Positions 38,301 to 47,920 of a stretch of 64,000 nucleotides of DNA are shown here, piece by piece. A model generated the notes under the pieces. That model made no database searches, was not told where the DNA came from, and worked only from the letters and a program-made list of their open reading frames with translations. Position numbers and translations under genes: made by a program. Numbering within the stretch: the stretch's first letter is position 1; each line of letters starts with the position of its first letter. Source of the DNA: Temnopleurus reevesii (Eukaryota; Echinodermata; Echinoidea; Temnopleuroida; Temnopleuridae); contig BQKZ01000046.1 in NCBI GenBank assembly GCA_036244855.1, positions 103,274 through 167,273 on the forward strand. Reading direction: 5' to 3'.

Positions 38301-40891
38301 TTGTCGTAAAATGTATAAGTTAAATTAAATGTCTTGTCGAAGAATTAACGTAATAAAATGTATTTTTCAAAGTGATAAATAAAGAAAGAATAACATGAAA
38401 AAATAAGGGAAAGTTCTACGCAATCAGATGGGAACAAAAGATATTAATTATTCGAAATTCAAAACTTGAAAACAAAAACAGGAAAAAAGGACATGCTTCA
38501 TAACTATACACATCTCTCCATGTCTATAGAACCAAATTGAATACATGAGTTTTTTAAGTAGTTAACATGCATTTATGTGTTCATGAATATCATTCAGATT
38601 ATGCCGTTAGTTCAAATAAAAACGTAATGAAAACAATAACCATAGCACATAAAAAGCCTTACAACAATGAAAAGCAGAATCGATGAAAACGCAGCTAATA
38701 TCTTATATGAAATAAAAGGTAAAGAAAAAGTACAATGCTTTTATAGGATGACCATAAAATAAATTACATGGTTCATCAGCTGTGCAGGAGTCAGTGGCCA
38801 ATTGCATGAAATGGTCTTAGATATCCTCCTCTTGCTAAGACGTCTTCACTTTTTGTGACATTCTCTTAATACAGACACAAATGTGGTCAAGTGATACACT
38901 CATTTTTTTTTCATATAACTGCTAGCTATAGGTAGTTGTTTAACATTGCCTGTAATTTTTCTTACTGGACATCTCCCGCTAAAAAGTTGGGCTACTTTAA
39001 TTTAGGGGTAAAATCTTATTGTGGTATTCAATATCCATTGAAATGACTGGGTATTAACAGAGAATGACAAAAGGCGGACTCAAAATCTTTAATTCCTTTT
39101 CTCGTATTTTGGTTTAGAAAACTAGAATTGACAATCTAGGTAAATATGGGTAAATGGCGCTATAATGACATAGAAACAAATAGTACTTTTTTAATCGATG
39201 AATATAACAATGAATATATAGATAATTCATGATTTATTAATATACTTTGCCATCATACCGTCGTGCAATTTTGTTTGATTTTACTCAGATCGTCAATTCT
39301 ACTTGTTGAGTGTATGCCCCCTTTATCTTGATCAGTTCAAGTCAAGCCTTAAGCAACGCTCTACTGATCTTACTTTAATGCAATTCTTCCCGTGGGAGGG
39401 GTGTAGATTGAATCTAGATACACCATTATCTGTCACCAGACTCTTTCGATTGCCCATTAACAACACTGATACGTAATGTCTCTTGTAGGGAAGGATCGAC
39501 AGAAATATCTTCTCTCCCATAAAGAAACCCAACACAACAGATTTCAACAGATTTTAAAAAGTGTTTAAGGATTCTTAACAAACTGATTTTTTTTTCCTGG
39601 TCACCCATCACCATTGTATCATATTGTAAAAGCACTTATCAATTTCCTGCCTATCTTTTCATGATGTATCAATAATGAAGTGCTAATGACACTACCCACC
39701 ATTTTATATCTATGGTGCCTGACACAAAAAGTTTCTCAGCGCTATATGTGCTTTATTACCCAACCTTTGGCAATAGCATTCGAGAAATTTATTCTCTCCG
39801 ATACTCATTCAACCTCACTTGAAAAAAAAACATTTCATGGCTGGAATTACAACCCAAGACCTTCTCATTAAATGACCCGAGTCTAAATTAATATCGCCAT
39901 CATCAAAAAATTTTTTTTTTAAATAAATATTGTTAAAAACGAATAAAAATACTTACCTGCAGTATATCCGGTAGAATCTGCTCAGATTGTGGAATTTCAG
40001 CTTTTCTTTCTGAAAAAATAACGTAAAGATAACGAAACTGTGTGATCATTGTATTCAACTACACAAATTAATACAAAGAAAATTAACATACACGTACTTT
40101 CACCTACCAATGAAGTGCTATTTCATAGAGAAAGAACAAAAAAAAAGTTCTTTTTAATGTAAATGTTATATTAAAAGGTTTCTATTTTATTCAAGTTAAA
40201 GAATATTGTCAAACTACAATATTTCCCCATCCTTTCTCTCTCTCCTTTTTAATTATATTATTATACACTGATCTTCTCAGTATCTACTGCTAGTAACTTG
40301 TAAGATAGTATATATTAATAAAAGAATAGATGAATAAATATTAAGTACGTTTCATATACAGTTCAATAAAAAATTGTTTGGTTCTTTGGCAAAATAAATT
40401 TCAATACAATATGAGAATAATATCGCTAGTCGAGCGATACTTACTGCTGTGATAGATTCTGGCGCACTTTGTCCAGCATTCTGTAAATGAAGAAAAATAA
40501 AAAAAAAAGAAACTTGTAAATAACAAACAATAATATTATTCGTTACAGACGTCATGTATTTAAGAATGAGTGAAAACTTTAAAACAATTAAAACTAATAC
40601 ATTCAAACACTTTTGTTTATAAACATGCAAATTAATATAAAATATACAGAGTCCACAATTAATTATCATCTTTCGCTTGTTTTGTTATATAGCCCCATTA
40701 CACAATACAATATAATTATTACTCTATAATACCTCTTAATAATTTTTTTCTGTAATAAAAGGTAAGAACCGTATCATTATATCGAATATTACTCATGCAA
40801 ATGTAAGAAAGCACGAGACAAACATCCAGAAAAAAAAGAAAATGAAATCACTTACTTTGATTGCCTGTTCTGCATTTACATGCTGTGGAAT
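25674..40891 (-). CDS. Candidate secreted-peptide precursor with endothelin-like cysteine spacing, 5' incomplete
   Basis: Exons on the minus strand: 40891-40856, 40480-40445, 40009-39957, 30381-30253 and 25718-25674. All have clean AG/GT sites, four of them GTAAGT-like or GTGAGA donors. The last three join in one open frame ending in TAG; this fixes the phase of the two micro-exons. In that phase they read STACKCRTGNQ-K-CWTKCARIYHS, then KRK, then an acidic tail containing AEIPQSEQILPDILQ, SRSLEELLESLPFPWRRNIL and LIEEAEMAELENYL. The spacing is C-x-C-x6-C-x3-C, and the Lys-Arg-Lys is a likely prohormone-convertase site. Vertebrate endothelins have C-x-C-x7-C-x3-C, and their endothelin-like domain also has K-C-W-x-x-C. 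Homology is an inference. The signal peptide and start were not found; about 99 codons are visible. The cysteines could instead be the end of a larger cysteine-rich domain. Confidence 0.55.
26217..26521. mobile_element. CACTCTAAAA-ended MITE with internal palindromes
   Basis: The ends TACACTCTAAAAACAA and TTGTTTTAGAGTGTA are inverted repeats. The inside carries repeated palindromic words such as CTAATCAAATTTGATTAG at 26234-26271, and variants near 26300, 26375 and 26430. It is noncoding and lies in the last intron of the peptide gene. Confidence 0.75.
28051..28676. mobile_element. TIR element of the AAATCGGAC repeat family, with nested insertion
   Basis: AAAAGAAGAGTCTA at the left and TAGACTCTTCTTTT at the right form inverted ends. 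Both arms carry GATCGGACAT/ATCGGACAAG and AAGTTATGAA-like words pointing inward. A foreign tail (28121-28190) interrupts the left arm. Confidence 0.65.
28121..28190 (+). mobile_element. Retroposon 3'-tail-like segment ending in (AAAAC)n
   Basis: TATTTTGTATTTGTTGTGTT, then ATCTTTTATGACGGAAATAAAACAAAAC. The same roughly 55-base segment occurs inverted at 30805-30869. The polyadenylation-like hexamer and A-rich repeat suggest the 3' end of a non-LTR element. Confidence 0.6.
30253..30381 (-). CDS. Peptide-precursor exon 4 (acidic propeptide)
   Basis: 129 bases, exactly 43 codons, with acceptor TTTTTTCAG and donor GTGAGA. It encodes QSAEIGDIYDDVVDSNQR and SRSLEELLESLPFPWRRNIL. The rich Asp/Glu content, the exact codon count and an open frame up to the donor support coding. 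The preceding intron is about 9.6 kb. Confidence 0.65.
30805..30869 (-). mobile_element. Second copy of the ATGACGGAAATAAAAC tail, inverted
   Basis: The reverse complement reads TATTTTGTATTTGTTGTGTT followed by ATCTTTTATGACGGAAATAA, nearly identical to 28121-28170. Confidence 0.6.
30934..31141. mobile_element. Diverged copy of the GGCCGACTCACACC palindromic element
   Basis: It begins TAAGACGGACTCACATCAT and GCATTTATAGCC, and ends GACTATAAATGCCAATGTGGGAGTCAACCTT when both halves are read; the arms are imperfect inverted repeats. The interior has GACGCTCAGCTGACGCTAAC, matching the family style. It lies in the 9.6 kb intron. Confidence 0.55.
31784..32590. repeat. CA-rich minisatellite with a unit of about 100-150 bases
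   Basis: A block TTCATATCTTCAATAGATAG, AGCTAAATTATTTCTAACAC, AATTAA recurs at about 31908, 32199, 32351 and 32492, and diverged at 32046. The blocks are separated by CACACA-rich spacers with TAAACACCTACACATACACA. Open frames here are repeat artefacts. Confidence 0.85.
32600..35200. other. Intronic or intergenic, no gene found
   Basis: AT-rich sequence inside the 9.6 kb intron of the minus-strand gene. No supported exon or repeat family noted. Confidence 0.5.
35208..35300. repeat. Dispersed segment shared with 46.18-46.28 kb
   Basis: GGGTGTGTGATGGCAC, TGCACCTTTTTCGTAAAAG and CCTTTTTCCTC here parallel GGGTGTAAAATGGCAC, TGCATCTTTTTCATGAAG and TTTTACCCTC at 46178-46260. It abuts the SINE-like copy at 35.27-35.4 kb. 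Confidence 0.45.
35265..35405 (-). mobile_element. tRNA-derived SINE, copy 1
   Basis: On the minus strand, GTTGGTTCGATCCCCACAGC is a box-B-like sequence followed by CGCCGCGGTTGTG and a TATTTTGTAAAATATTG tail. The cloverleaf is degraded, so this is not a functional tRNA gene. Confidence 0.55.
35561..35584. repeat. (AT)n microsatellite
   Basis: Uninterrupted AT dinucleotide run. Confidence 0.9.
36413..36502. repeat. (TTC)n microsatellite
   Basis: Long run of TTC/CTT with a few CTCC interruptions. The poly-Leu frame across it is an artefact. Confidence 0.92.
36600..39940. other. Intronic, no gene found
   Basis: Part of the 9.6 kb intron of the minus-strand gene. The 37.09-37.31 kb stretch has slightly higher GC and two open plus-strand frames, but no splice evidence. 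Near 38.96 kb a CTTACTGGACATCTCCCGCT segment resembles 21.03 kb. Confidence 0.5.
39957..40009 (-). CDS. Peptide-precursor exon 3 (basic site and acidic linker)
   Basis: 53 bases between TTTTTTCAG and GTAAGT. It encodes the rest of KRK, then AEIPQSEQILPDILQ. One other frame is also open; the third has a stop. Confidence 0.6.
40445..40480 (-). CDS. Peptide-precursor micro-exon 2 (C-x3-C half)
   Basis: A second 36-base exon with acceptor TTCATTTACAG and donor GTAAGT. In the forced phase it encodes CWTKCARIYHS. It has the same length and phase as micro-exon 1, so either exon could be skipped without shifting the frame downstream. Confidence 0.55.
40856..40891 (-). CDS. Peptide-precursor micro-exon 1 (C-x-C half)
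   Basis: A 36-base exon with acceptor CTCTTTTCAG and donor GTAAGT. In the forced phase it encodes STACKCRTGNQ, with one base left over. In phase 0 it would read IPQHVNAEQAIK, also open, but that phase leads to an early stop in the 129-base exon. Confidence 0.55.
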
Positions 40892-41747
40892 CTGAAAAGA
40901 GAAATAAAACAAAATGTAATGTTGGTTTAAATTACTCTATTTGCGAAGTTATTCAAGGGTCTATAATTTAAGTTTGATATATAAATGTACTTTGTTTTTA
41001 TTGGTGATTGTGAGACAAACGAATACATTTATTTTTATCATCATTGTCCCGCAACGATTTAATTTAAAGCCTTTGAAAAAATGTACTTTTAATTAGAAGT
41101 TTATTTCGTTCGATGAAAAATGCAATCTGAAATCAAATACACGAGTAAGAAGTAATGAGAACAAACCACTTTATGGCCATTAACCACTTGATCTAAAAGG
41201 ATACAAGATCAGCCAGATTTGCGACTTAACATAGTTTGCTATAAAAGCTGATTTAGGTAGATTTCATTGTTCTCAGGATTCGACATAATTTTCTTTTTGT
41301 GTATGTCTCCGTGAAAGATAACCCGATTCGATTCTATTTCTTCATATCTGATTTAAATTTGAGATACCTATGTTCTATACTCAGTTTCCATGTGGCCTAT
41401 GTAAGATTTCAATTGGAGTCAAGTTTATAGGCAGGTGTTTTTCGAAGGCAATGATACCCTTTTTGTATAGCAACCCTATAAAAAGACACATTTTGTCTTT
41501 ATAAGGACTTCATATGACCGCACACGTCATTCTCCTGTTCTATTCAAGTAAAGGAGATGGTCGTGTTTTAAACGACACATTTTCGTGCCAAATAAGAGGC
41601 AAGGTGAGAAGGCATGCACGCTTCAAGTTCAGACTTAAAAGGGTTCTATCTTAGGGTCCTGTCTACTGATTGGTTGTACACTGGTGTAGAAAGGGTTGGA
41701 AAGAGATAGTGGGAGAGATGGGAGAGAAGGAACGACCGGTCAGAATA

Positions 41748-41810
<63 letters not shown>

Positions 41811-41820
41811 GAGGGAGGGG
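41748..41820. repeat. (GA)n microsatellite
   Basis: GAGA run with GGG and GCGA interruptions. The Arg-Glu frame through it is an artefact. Confidence 0.95.
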
Positions 41821-41987
41821 GCGGCGAGAGTAAGTTAACAAAAACGAAGAATGCAAATCAGGTTATAGAAAAGGGAAAACATGAAGTAATGCTAGAAAAG
41901 TGTGTAATGGATAAAACAGAAGTTGGATTAGTTATTTGCAACCACTGGTGAACCGGAATTCGTAGTTATTAACTCTTCCTCTACGTA

Positions 41988-42232
41988 TGCACACTTAGAA
42001 CACACGCACACACACGCACCCAAACACCACACATTCATAGGCGTGGAACACGTGCTCCCTCACCCACAGTAACTCATTACCCACACGCACACACACAACA
42101 ACACACCCAACAAATAATACATACACAAACACACACACATACACACCTATACTCTTTCCCTCTCTCACACTCTCACAAACACACACACACCCACACACAC
42201 GCACACCTACACACACGCACACCTACACATAC
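41988..42232. repeat. CACA-rich low-complexity tract
   Basis: Interrupted (CA)n with CACACGCACAC and CACACCTACAC units. Confidence 0.9.
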
Positions 42233-42608
42233 GTATCGACGTACTTTAACATAAATGTAGAATTCCGACACCAATTTTTTTACGCAAAGCTAAACTTTTT
42301 TTTTCCAGAGACAACGTTAGGAAAATAATGTGAGGGGGTAATATTCCGATTGAATTAAATCGTACTGGACTCCTCCCCCCCCCAAAAAAAAATAAAATGC
42401 AGTTGATGAACATTATTTGCAAATTATGCTACTAGACAAGCTCCCCCAGTAAAAAAAATAATGCGAAATTCATTAAGGAATGAATTTTTGTTTTTGTTTT
42501 GATATTACTCAACACAAAAAAATCGCTCAGATACAAATTAAGGGAATCTTCTTGAACCTGTCTACTTTCCACAAGGGTTCGCTACAGCCTAAATGTGACG
42601 TCTCTCAC

Positions 42609-42819
42609 AAAATAAATCCTTCGTTTTACACTGATTTTCGCAGTGATTTAATAAATAGACTTGCTTTGCGTTTCTAGGTGTTTCTCTTTTCTCTGAACGA
42701 ACATTTTGGTCCCGTAGTTGTCTTTTCTTTACAGAAGTGTGACATTTCGTTCTATACCGTTGTATTTGACACCACAGTGCAGAATGACATAAAAATGGAG
42801 GTTTAGCGTCTTGTACTGC
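42609..42819 (-). CDS. Possible upstream cysteine-rich exon of the peptide precursor
   Basis: An open minus-strand stretch between a CTATACAG acceptor and a GTGAGA donor: 211 bases, so it leaves one base, exactly the phase micro-exon 1 needs. It would encode KPPFLCHSALWCQIQRYRTK, CHTSVKKRQLRDQ, RSEKRETP and NHCENQCKTKDLF. Several Cys and basic pairs suit a prohormone. The acceptor has a weak pyrimidine tract, and the frame continues upstream through AT-rich hydrophobic codons without an ATG. It may be chance. Confidence 0.25.
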
Positions 42820-43657
42820 CTGTATAGACGCCGATTTATACGCGATGAAAACATATATCAATGAATACACAAATGTATAGATGATCAAAATAATATAGGG
42901 CACTTGAAGAAAATTTGTAAGGAGTTGGAAAATGAAGACTTGATAATTATAGCTCCAATTCCTCTACTCATATTTGATTATTTCATGACGTTGGTAGAGC
43001 ATAATGATGATAACTGTCCTTGAATGATAATGATTCTAGGACCGGAAAATATGGGTGAACATTAAACAAGCTTGGTTACAAGAAATCATTTTACATCACT
43101 TATCAGCAAATTCATCATGATTATATAATAATGATAGATGTCGATCGTTTTTATGTTTAAAATAGGTACACTATCCCAACCATCAACTTTATCATCAAGT
43201 TGTACACCATTCATATCACCCTATCATCAGGTCTTTTCATGTATATTACATTTATAAGGAATACTACCATAAACTCCGCTGCAACCTTGTAATAAGAACA
43301 GTGATGCGGTAAATATTGTGGTTGTTGTTATTATCATTGTTTCTTTTAAATGGCAATAATAGTCACTAATACATTCGCCTCAACACAATCAATATCCTCG
43401 ATACTAAAAAAAAAATATATATATGATACTTAACATAATCGTCAGTGTACTACGAACGCGCTGGACCACACACCGTTAAACACTTTCCTTTTCACACCAG
43501 GGAATTAGCATTCTTGAACACTTTTAGCCCTTTTCTAACTGCCCGTTTTCCGTTTTCTCTCAATCTGGTAAATAAAGTCCCATCATCCTTTGAGGCTTCC
43601 AATTACGTCTGATTCTTTACATTATCTCCAGCAATTGAGCATTATATCGCTAAACCA

Positions 43658-43788
43658 CTGGTCATATAGGGCCCCGGAAGCAACACGATTCACCCCGACT
43701 CGTTGTTCTGAGGCAGTTAACTGTGACTTAACAAAGAGTCGGGGTGAGTCGTGTTGATTTCGGGGCCCTATATGTGACCAGGGCTTAA
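43658..43788. mobile_element. Palindromic element (GGCCCCG ends), copy 1
   Basis: GTCATATAGGGCCCCGGAAG at the left pairs with CGGGGCCCTATATGTGACCA at the right. Inner arms ACACGATTCACCCCGACTC and GAGTCGGGGTGAGTCGTGTTG are also inverted. The whole element could fold into one hairpin. Confidence 0.8.
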
Positions 43789-44435
43789 ACCGCTGGTCTA
43801 TTCTATTCGAGGTTATGTCTGATAAATCATCACGCATCTTCTTTATTCCTATTCAACTTTTAGTTCAGCTCAGAGAAACAGCGATTACTCTACCTTTTTT
43901 AGGCAAACAAGGCCACTTTCCAGAATAGGAGGCTCACAATAGACAAAGTGCACCTATTTAGACGGCATGGAACCTCTAGCAGACAAATAACAAGCAAGCA
44001 AACATGTGCTGGATGTTGGTAAATTTGAAAAAAAGAATTTGCCTCCGTTAGACCTGTCAATGTTCTTTAGATTTATGAGACCATGGGGGAATGTCCAGAC
44101 ACATCGGTTTTCAGAAATCAATATACATCAATTCACCACATTTGATTTATACTATAAATGTCAAGTTATAACCTTCATCGAATTATGTATTTCATTAAAT
44201 AGAAATATAGCATTGTTACAGATTGCCTATAATAATACAGTTGTTCAGTGAGTTCTTCATCAGGTCGAATCATCATACTGTTAATATAATAAGATATATT
44301 TTGATCTTCATCTAGATACCCAAACAGTTTGGAAAAAAGTTGTACCATTGCACCTTGCAACACACGTGTATCATTGTTGAAACATTATTGTATTATATTT
44401 TTAGAGTGCAATATTTGCAAAATATTTTCAATGCG

Positions 44436-44530
44436 CGGTAGCCGTTGGGTTCGAACCTACGCAATGATGGATAGCTTTATTCCAAGCCAAGCGCTCTAGA
44501 GACTGAATCATCCACTGCTCTCGACCGACG
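44436..44530 (-). mobile_element. tRNA-derived SINE, copy 2
   Basis: The minus strand reads AGAGCGCTTGGCTTGGAATA, then GTAGGTTCGAACCCAACGGC and TACCGCGCATTG. This gives box-B and anticodon-arm-like segments but a mispaired acceptor stem. The tail GAAAATATTTTGCAAATATTG resembles copy 1. Confidence 0.6.
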
Positions 44531-44644
44531 AAGGAATTCAAATGATATTCGTTATTCGTATTCATAATTCCTATCGTAGTTTTGCCGGTAAACAATAATT
44601 TGTCAATATATATTTCTTAAAAGGTATCATGCGCAAATCAGTCC

Positions 44645-44868
44645 AGCCGACTCACAGCTACTTTGCGTTTTTTTTCCTGCGTCGGCCCAGCTATTTGGGA
44701 ACAAAACCCAAAACACTCCCTGACCCGGTCATACGGACTGACGCTTGGCCTACACTCCTTGAGAGCAAGTCGAACTTCAGTCCACCGTCTGTCGTGCGTC
44801 TATGATGTGCGTCTAAAAGCGCTGGACCGACGCAGGCTAAAAACAGAAAGGTGTGAGTCGGCCTTAAG
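44645..44868. mobile_element. GGCCGACTCACACC palindromic element, copy A1
   Basis: The left arm has AGCCGACTCACAGC and CCTGCGTCGGCCCAGC; the right arm has GCTGGACCGACGCAGGCTAA and AGGTGTGAGTCGGCCTTAAG. The element is noncoding; the frame crossing it is an artefact. Confidence 0.8.
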
Positions 44869-46175
44869 ATGGTTCAACTACTTTACTATCACGGCTAAGA
44901 ACAAATCGAATGGGTATTTCGATAAAGCATGTATCATGACAAACATGTCGTATGTGTGTGCTATGTAAATGGACCGTTGAAAAATATACACTTACAATTA
45001 CATTTTCACAACATAAATTCTAACAATCATGACTCGAGCTATATTTGGCCTTATAAAAGGTATTGGAACAACCAATTGACGTATATATAGAGAAATAATG
45101 ATCTAAATTGTTCAACGACCTTCATGGGTCAGCACTTTAGTCGCCGGTATAGGAGTAGGAGAGGACATCGAGATTGAACACAATTCTATCGTTTGTATTG
45201 AATATCTTGGAACTATAGCTATATCATCATATCATACAAAAATGTATCGTTTACCACATAGCAAAATATCATAGTTGTATGAAATGATTTTTGGTCGGTC
45301 AAGATGCACTCAAATTTTCCTCACATAGATCGCTATGTTTCTCTGTAATTATGTTTTATTATGTAATAATCATAAATTGAAGCCACTTTAAATCGCACAG
45401 CGTTGTATTGCCAGACATTGCGTCATTGTAAAATGCACTCAAAAATGGAGATTTTCAAGTTGAAAGTATGAATTTTGAGAGGACTGACACACATGATACA
45501 GTAGGGTGCAACCCCAAAGAAAATAGTATATACGCTAGTCTCCGACAGATCCATAATTTCAACTGGCAATTCAAAGAAACTGCATTCTATCGTTGCGCGC
45601 AACAAGCCTATACCACAATCAATGTGCGCAAAAGACGCTGACCGCATTAAAATTTATTGCGACGTCCTGGTAAATGATGACATAAATTACGTATTTATGT
45701 CATTTATAAATGAATATTTATGATATAATACACTGGATTATACCATGAATATTTGTCATCAAAACGTCGCTTATGAAAACTTTTCTGTGAGGGTGTCTCG
45801 TTTTGAATTATAGCTACATTATTGCTAGTCACGTGATACGCGCGCTATAGTTCATGTAGTTCTACATCGAGAATCATTTGTCTATAATGGATTAAAATTT
45901 GCTAAGATATATACATTGCGCAATAGTGATTTCATGTATTCATTATTTAACTATGGAAATAAGATCCTTCCCTGGTACAAGATAGCATCAATGTCTTTCT
46001 ATTATTCAATTATACGTTCCTACCATATCTCATTGTGAGTTTATATCTTATTGCCTTATCTGTCATGCCTTACATACCGTAGAGTATCATCTTCATTCAT
46101 ATACAGTAATTCAAAGGAAACTGGTTATACCTCCTCATTCTTCTCATTTACCATACCTCTTTTCCACACACCAAG

Positions 46176-46280
46176 GGAAAGGGTGTAAAATGGCACAACA
46201 CTCTTTTAGGGTCTAATATTGCATCTTTTTCATGAAGGTACTGCATTTTACCCTCGTTTAAAAAAATAAAAATGGAGTAT
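46176..46280. repeat. Dispersed segment shared with 35.2-35.3 kb
   Basis: GGGTGTAAAATGGCACAACA, TCTAATATTGCATCTTTTTC and ACTGCATTTTACCCTC parallel the 35.21-35.30 kb sequence in the same orientation. Confidence 0.45.
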
Positions 46281-46443
46281 TTTACCAATTATGTGAACAC
46301 TAAATCTAAAGAACTATTGTCTGAGCTGTACCCTTACTGACCGATATACGTAAGGACATCAGAACTTTTGAAAATGTACAGCCACCGTTCACGCGTACGG
46401 AGTCTGTGTTTGATGTCTTATGAATCCGTCCATCGGTCGGGAA

Positions 46444-46560
46444 CGGCGAGCAGCTCAGTCGGTAGAACGTGTTTGACTTGGAATGAGGCTATTCCTCATG
46501 ACGTGGATTCGACCCCCGCGGCTGCCGCGTTTGTCAAAAGTATATATATTTTTAGCATTC
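46444..46560 (+). mobile_element. tRNA-derived SINE, copy 3 (best preserved head)
   Basis: CGAGCAGCTCAGTCGGTAGA resembles a box A/D-arm, GACGTGGATTCGACCCCCGC a box B/T-arm, with an extended variable region between them. GGCTGCCGCGTTTGTCAAAA follows, as in the other copies. The stems are too degraded to call a tRNA gene. Confidence 0.6.
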
Positions 46561-47214
46561 ACTTTTTCTAGTTGATTTTGCCTTCGTTCATTTCCCACCG
46601 AAATACCCAATCCAGTTTTAATGATTACCGTGTTAGATTAAAGTGAATTATGAATAGTTTTCACAAAATCTGCTTTTAGGCAGTTTTGAAGCTTACGCCT
46701 ACTTTATTATTTCTTGCGAAGCTCCCAGATTAGTGCGATATTGATTTTTCTATCTTATGATTCCATGGTGATCTTATGAAAGGTAGCATGGAGAATAGCT
46801 AAAGGGGTCAAGTTTGAACTTTATCCGATGGTTTCCATAACACTCACCCAGTTTCATCCATGATTATAAATTTAATGACTTCTATCCTCAAAGCTTGAGG
46901 AAACCCATTACAATCAAGGTCATCAACAATCAAGAGAAACACCCTTAATTACGATATTCTCATCTGTCCGCTACTTTGCAACAATATTCGCTAAATAACA
47001 AAATGGTTCGTTAATCCAACCGGTTTGGGAATTAATATAAAGGTTCGTTGTTCCGAATCTGAATTTTTAATGAAAGCAGACGCAATGTAGCTCATGGAAT
47101 AGCGAACATTCTTGTCCAGTTTCAGACATAAAACTGATAAGAATATCACAATACTTTTTTTTTTTCAAATTTCGGACAATTTTTCAACGTCTTCAATATC
47201 AATTGCCCCGTATT

Positions 47215-47428
47215 TCTGCGTTCAACGCTGGGCAGATGTTGGTTTTAAACGTAATGGTGTGAGTCGGCCTTAAAACGCTCCCCAATCTCACAGTATACGC
47301 TGATCGCTGCTGATCAGACGGTGGACCGACGTCCGGCTTGCGCTAAATTTAAGGAACGTACGCTGAACGTCATTTATATTGTCAAAACGCTGGGTCGACG
47401 CAGGCTAAAACACAAAGGCCTTTAAAAT
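47215..47428. mobile_element. GGCCGACTCACACC palindromic element, copy A2 (rearranged)
   Basis: It contains GGTGTGAGTCGGCCTTAA near 47260 internally, then CAGACGGTGGACCGACGTCC, CGTACGCTGAACGTCATT and GCTGGGTCGACGCAGGCTAA, ACACAAAGGCC. The order suggests a truncated copy joined to a second copy. Confidence 0.65.
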
Positions 47429-47920
47429 TTGATGGAAATACCTAATTGGTCTGTAAATCAAAGCTTGAGGTTTATCACATCAATTTCAAATTTCGTATGT
47501 TTCACATTCATAGATGAATGATGAATAACAGAATAATAAGAGGTCTTTATTGGGGTATGAGTTTGTATATGTTATTTGTTGACTGTTATCCAATGCTTAT
47601 TTAAAGGAACGGATTGAGTGCGTGCGAAAAGGAGAGATGGAAAGAGCGAATGGGTGGAGACAAGAGGTCGATGCGATGATAGTGAAGGGTTGAGAGAAGG
47701 AGATTGCATAGCAGACCAAGCGAGATGGAGAGATTTTGATATGTCATGGTCAAGTTCTGAGTATTAATCGTTTGCCATGCCTTAAGCCACATGGAAACAA
47801 CGAAATCAATATCATTCCGACCTTTACGCAGAGATGCGAAGGTTAGCCAAAGGTTCCTGTGTTCTGCCATTCACAAAACAACATAAACGATTGGAATTCC
47901 GATATTACTTTCTTTTCAGG

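Noticed and set aside
40445..40891. Reading the two micro-exons in phase 0 (IPQHVNAEQAIK and NAGQSAPESITA)
   Set aside because: Both are open, but this phase carries on through 39957-40009 into a basic frame of the 129-base exon that stops at 30255, just before the donor, and leaves the clearly coding terminal exon unused.
41670..41951. Arg-Glu-rich frame
   Set aside because: It is a translation of the GA microsatellite.
43900..43990. Minus-strand segment between a TTGTCTGCTAG acceptor and a GTAGAG donor
   Set aside because: All frames I read hit a stop before the donor.
44663..44968. 101-codon plus-strand frame
   Set aside because: Most of it crosses a palindromic repeat element present in several copies, with no gene signals.
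46444..46530. Possible tRNA gene
   Set aside because: Box A- and B-like sequences exist, but the stems do not pair well and similar degraded copies occur elsewhere with a shared non-tRNA tail, so it is a SINE head.
47601..47870. 89-codon minus-strand frame beginning MAEHRNLWLTF
   Set aside because: It overlaps other open frames on the opposite strand, has no recognised domain, and the later part reads like noncoding sequence.
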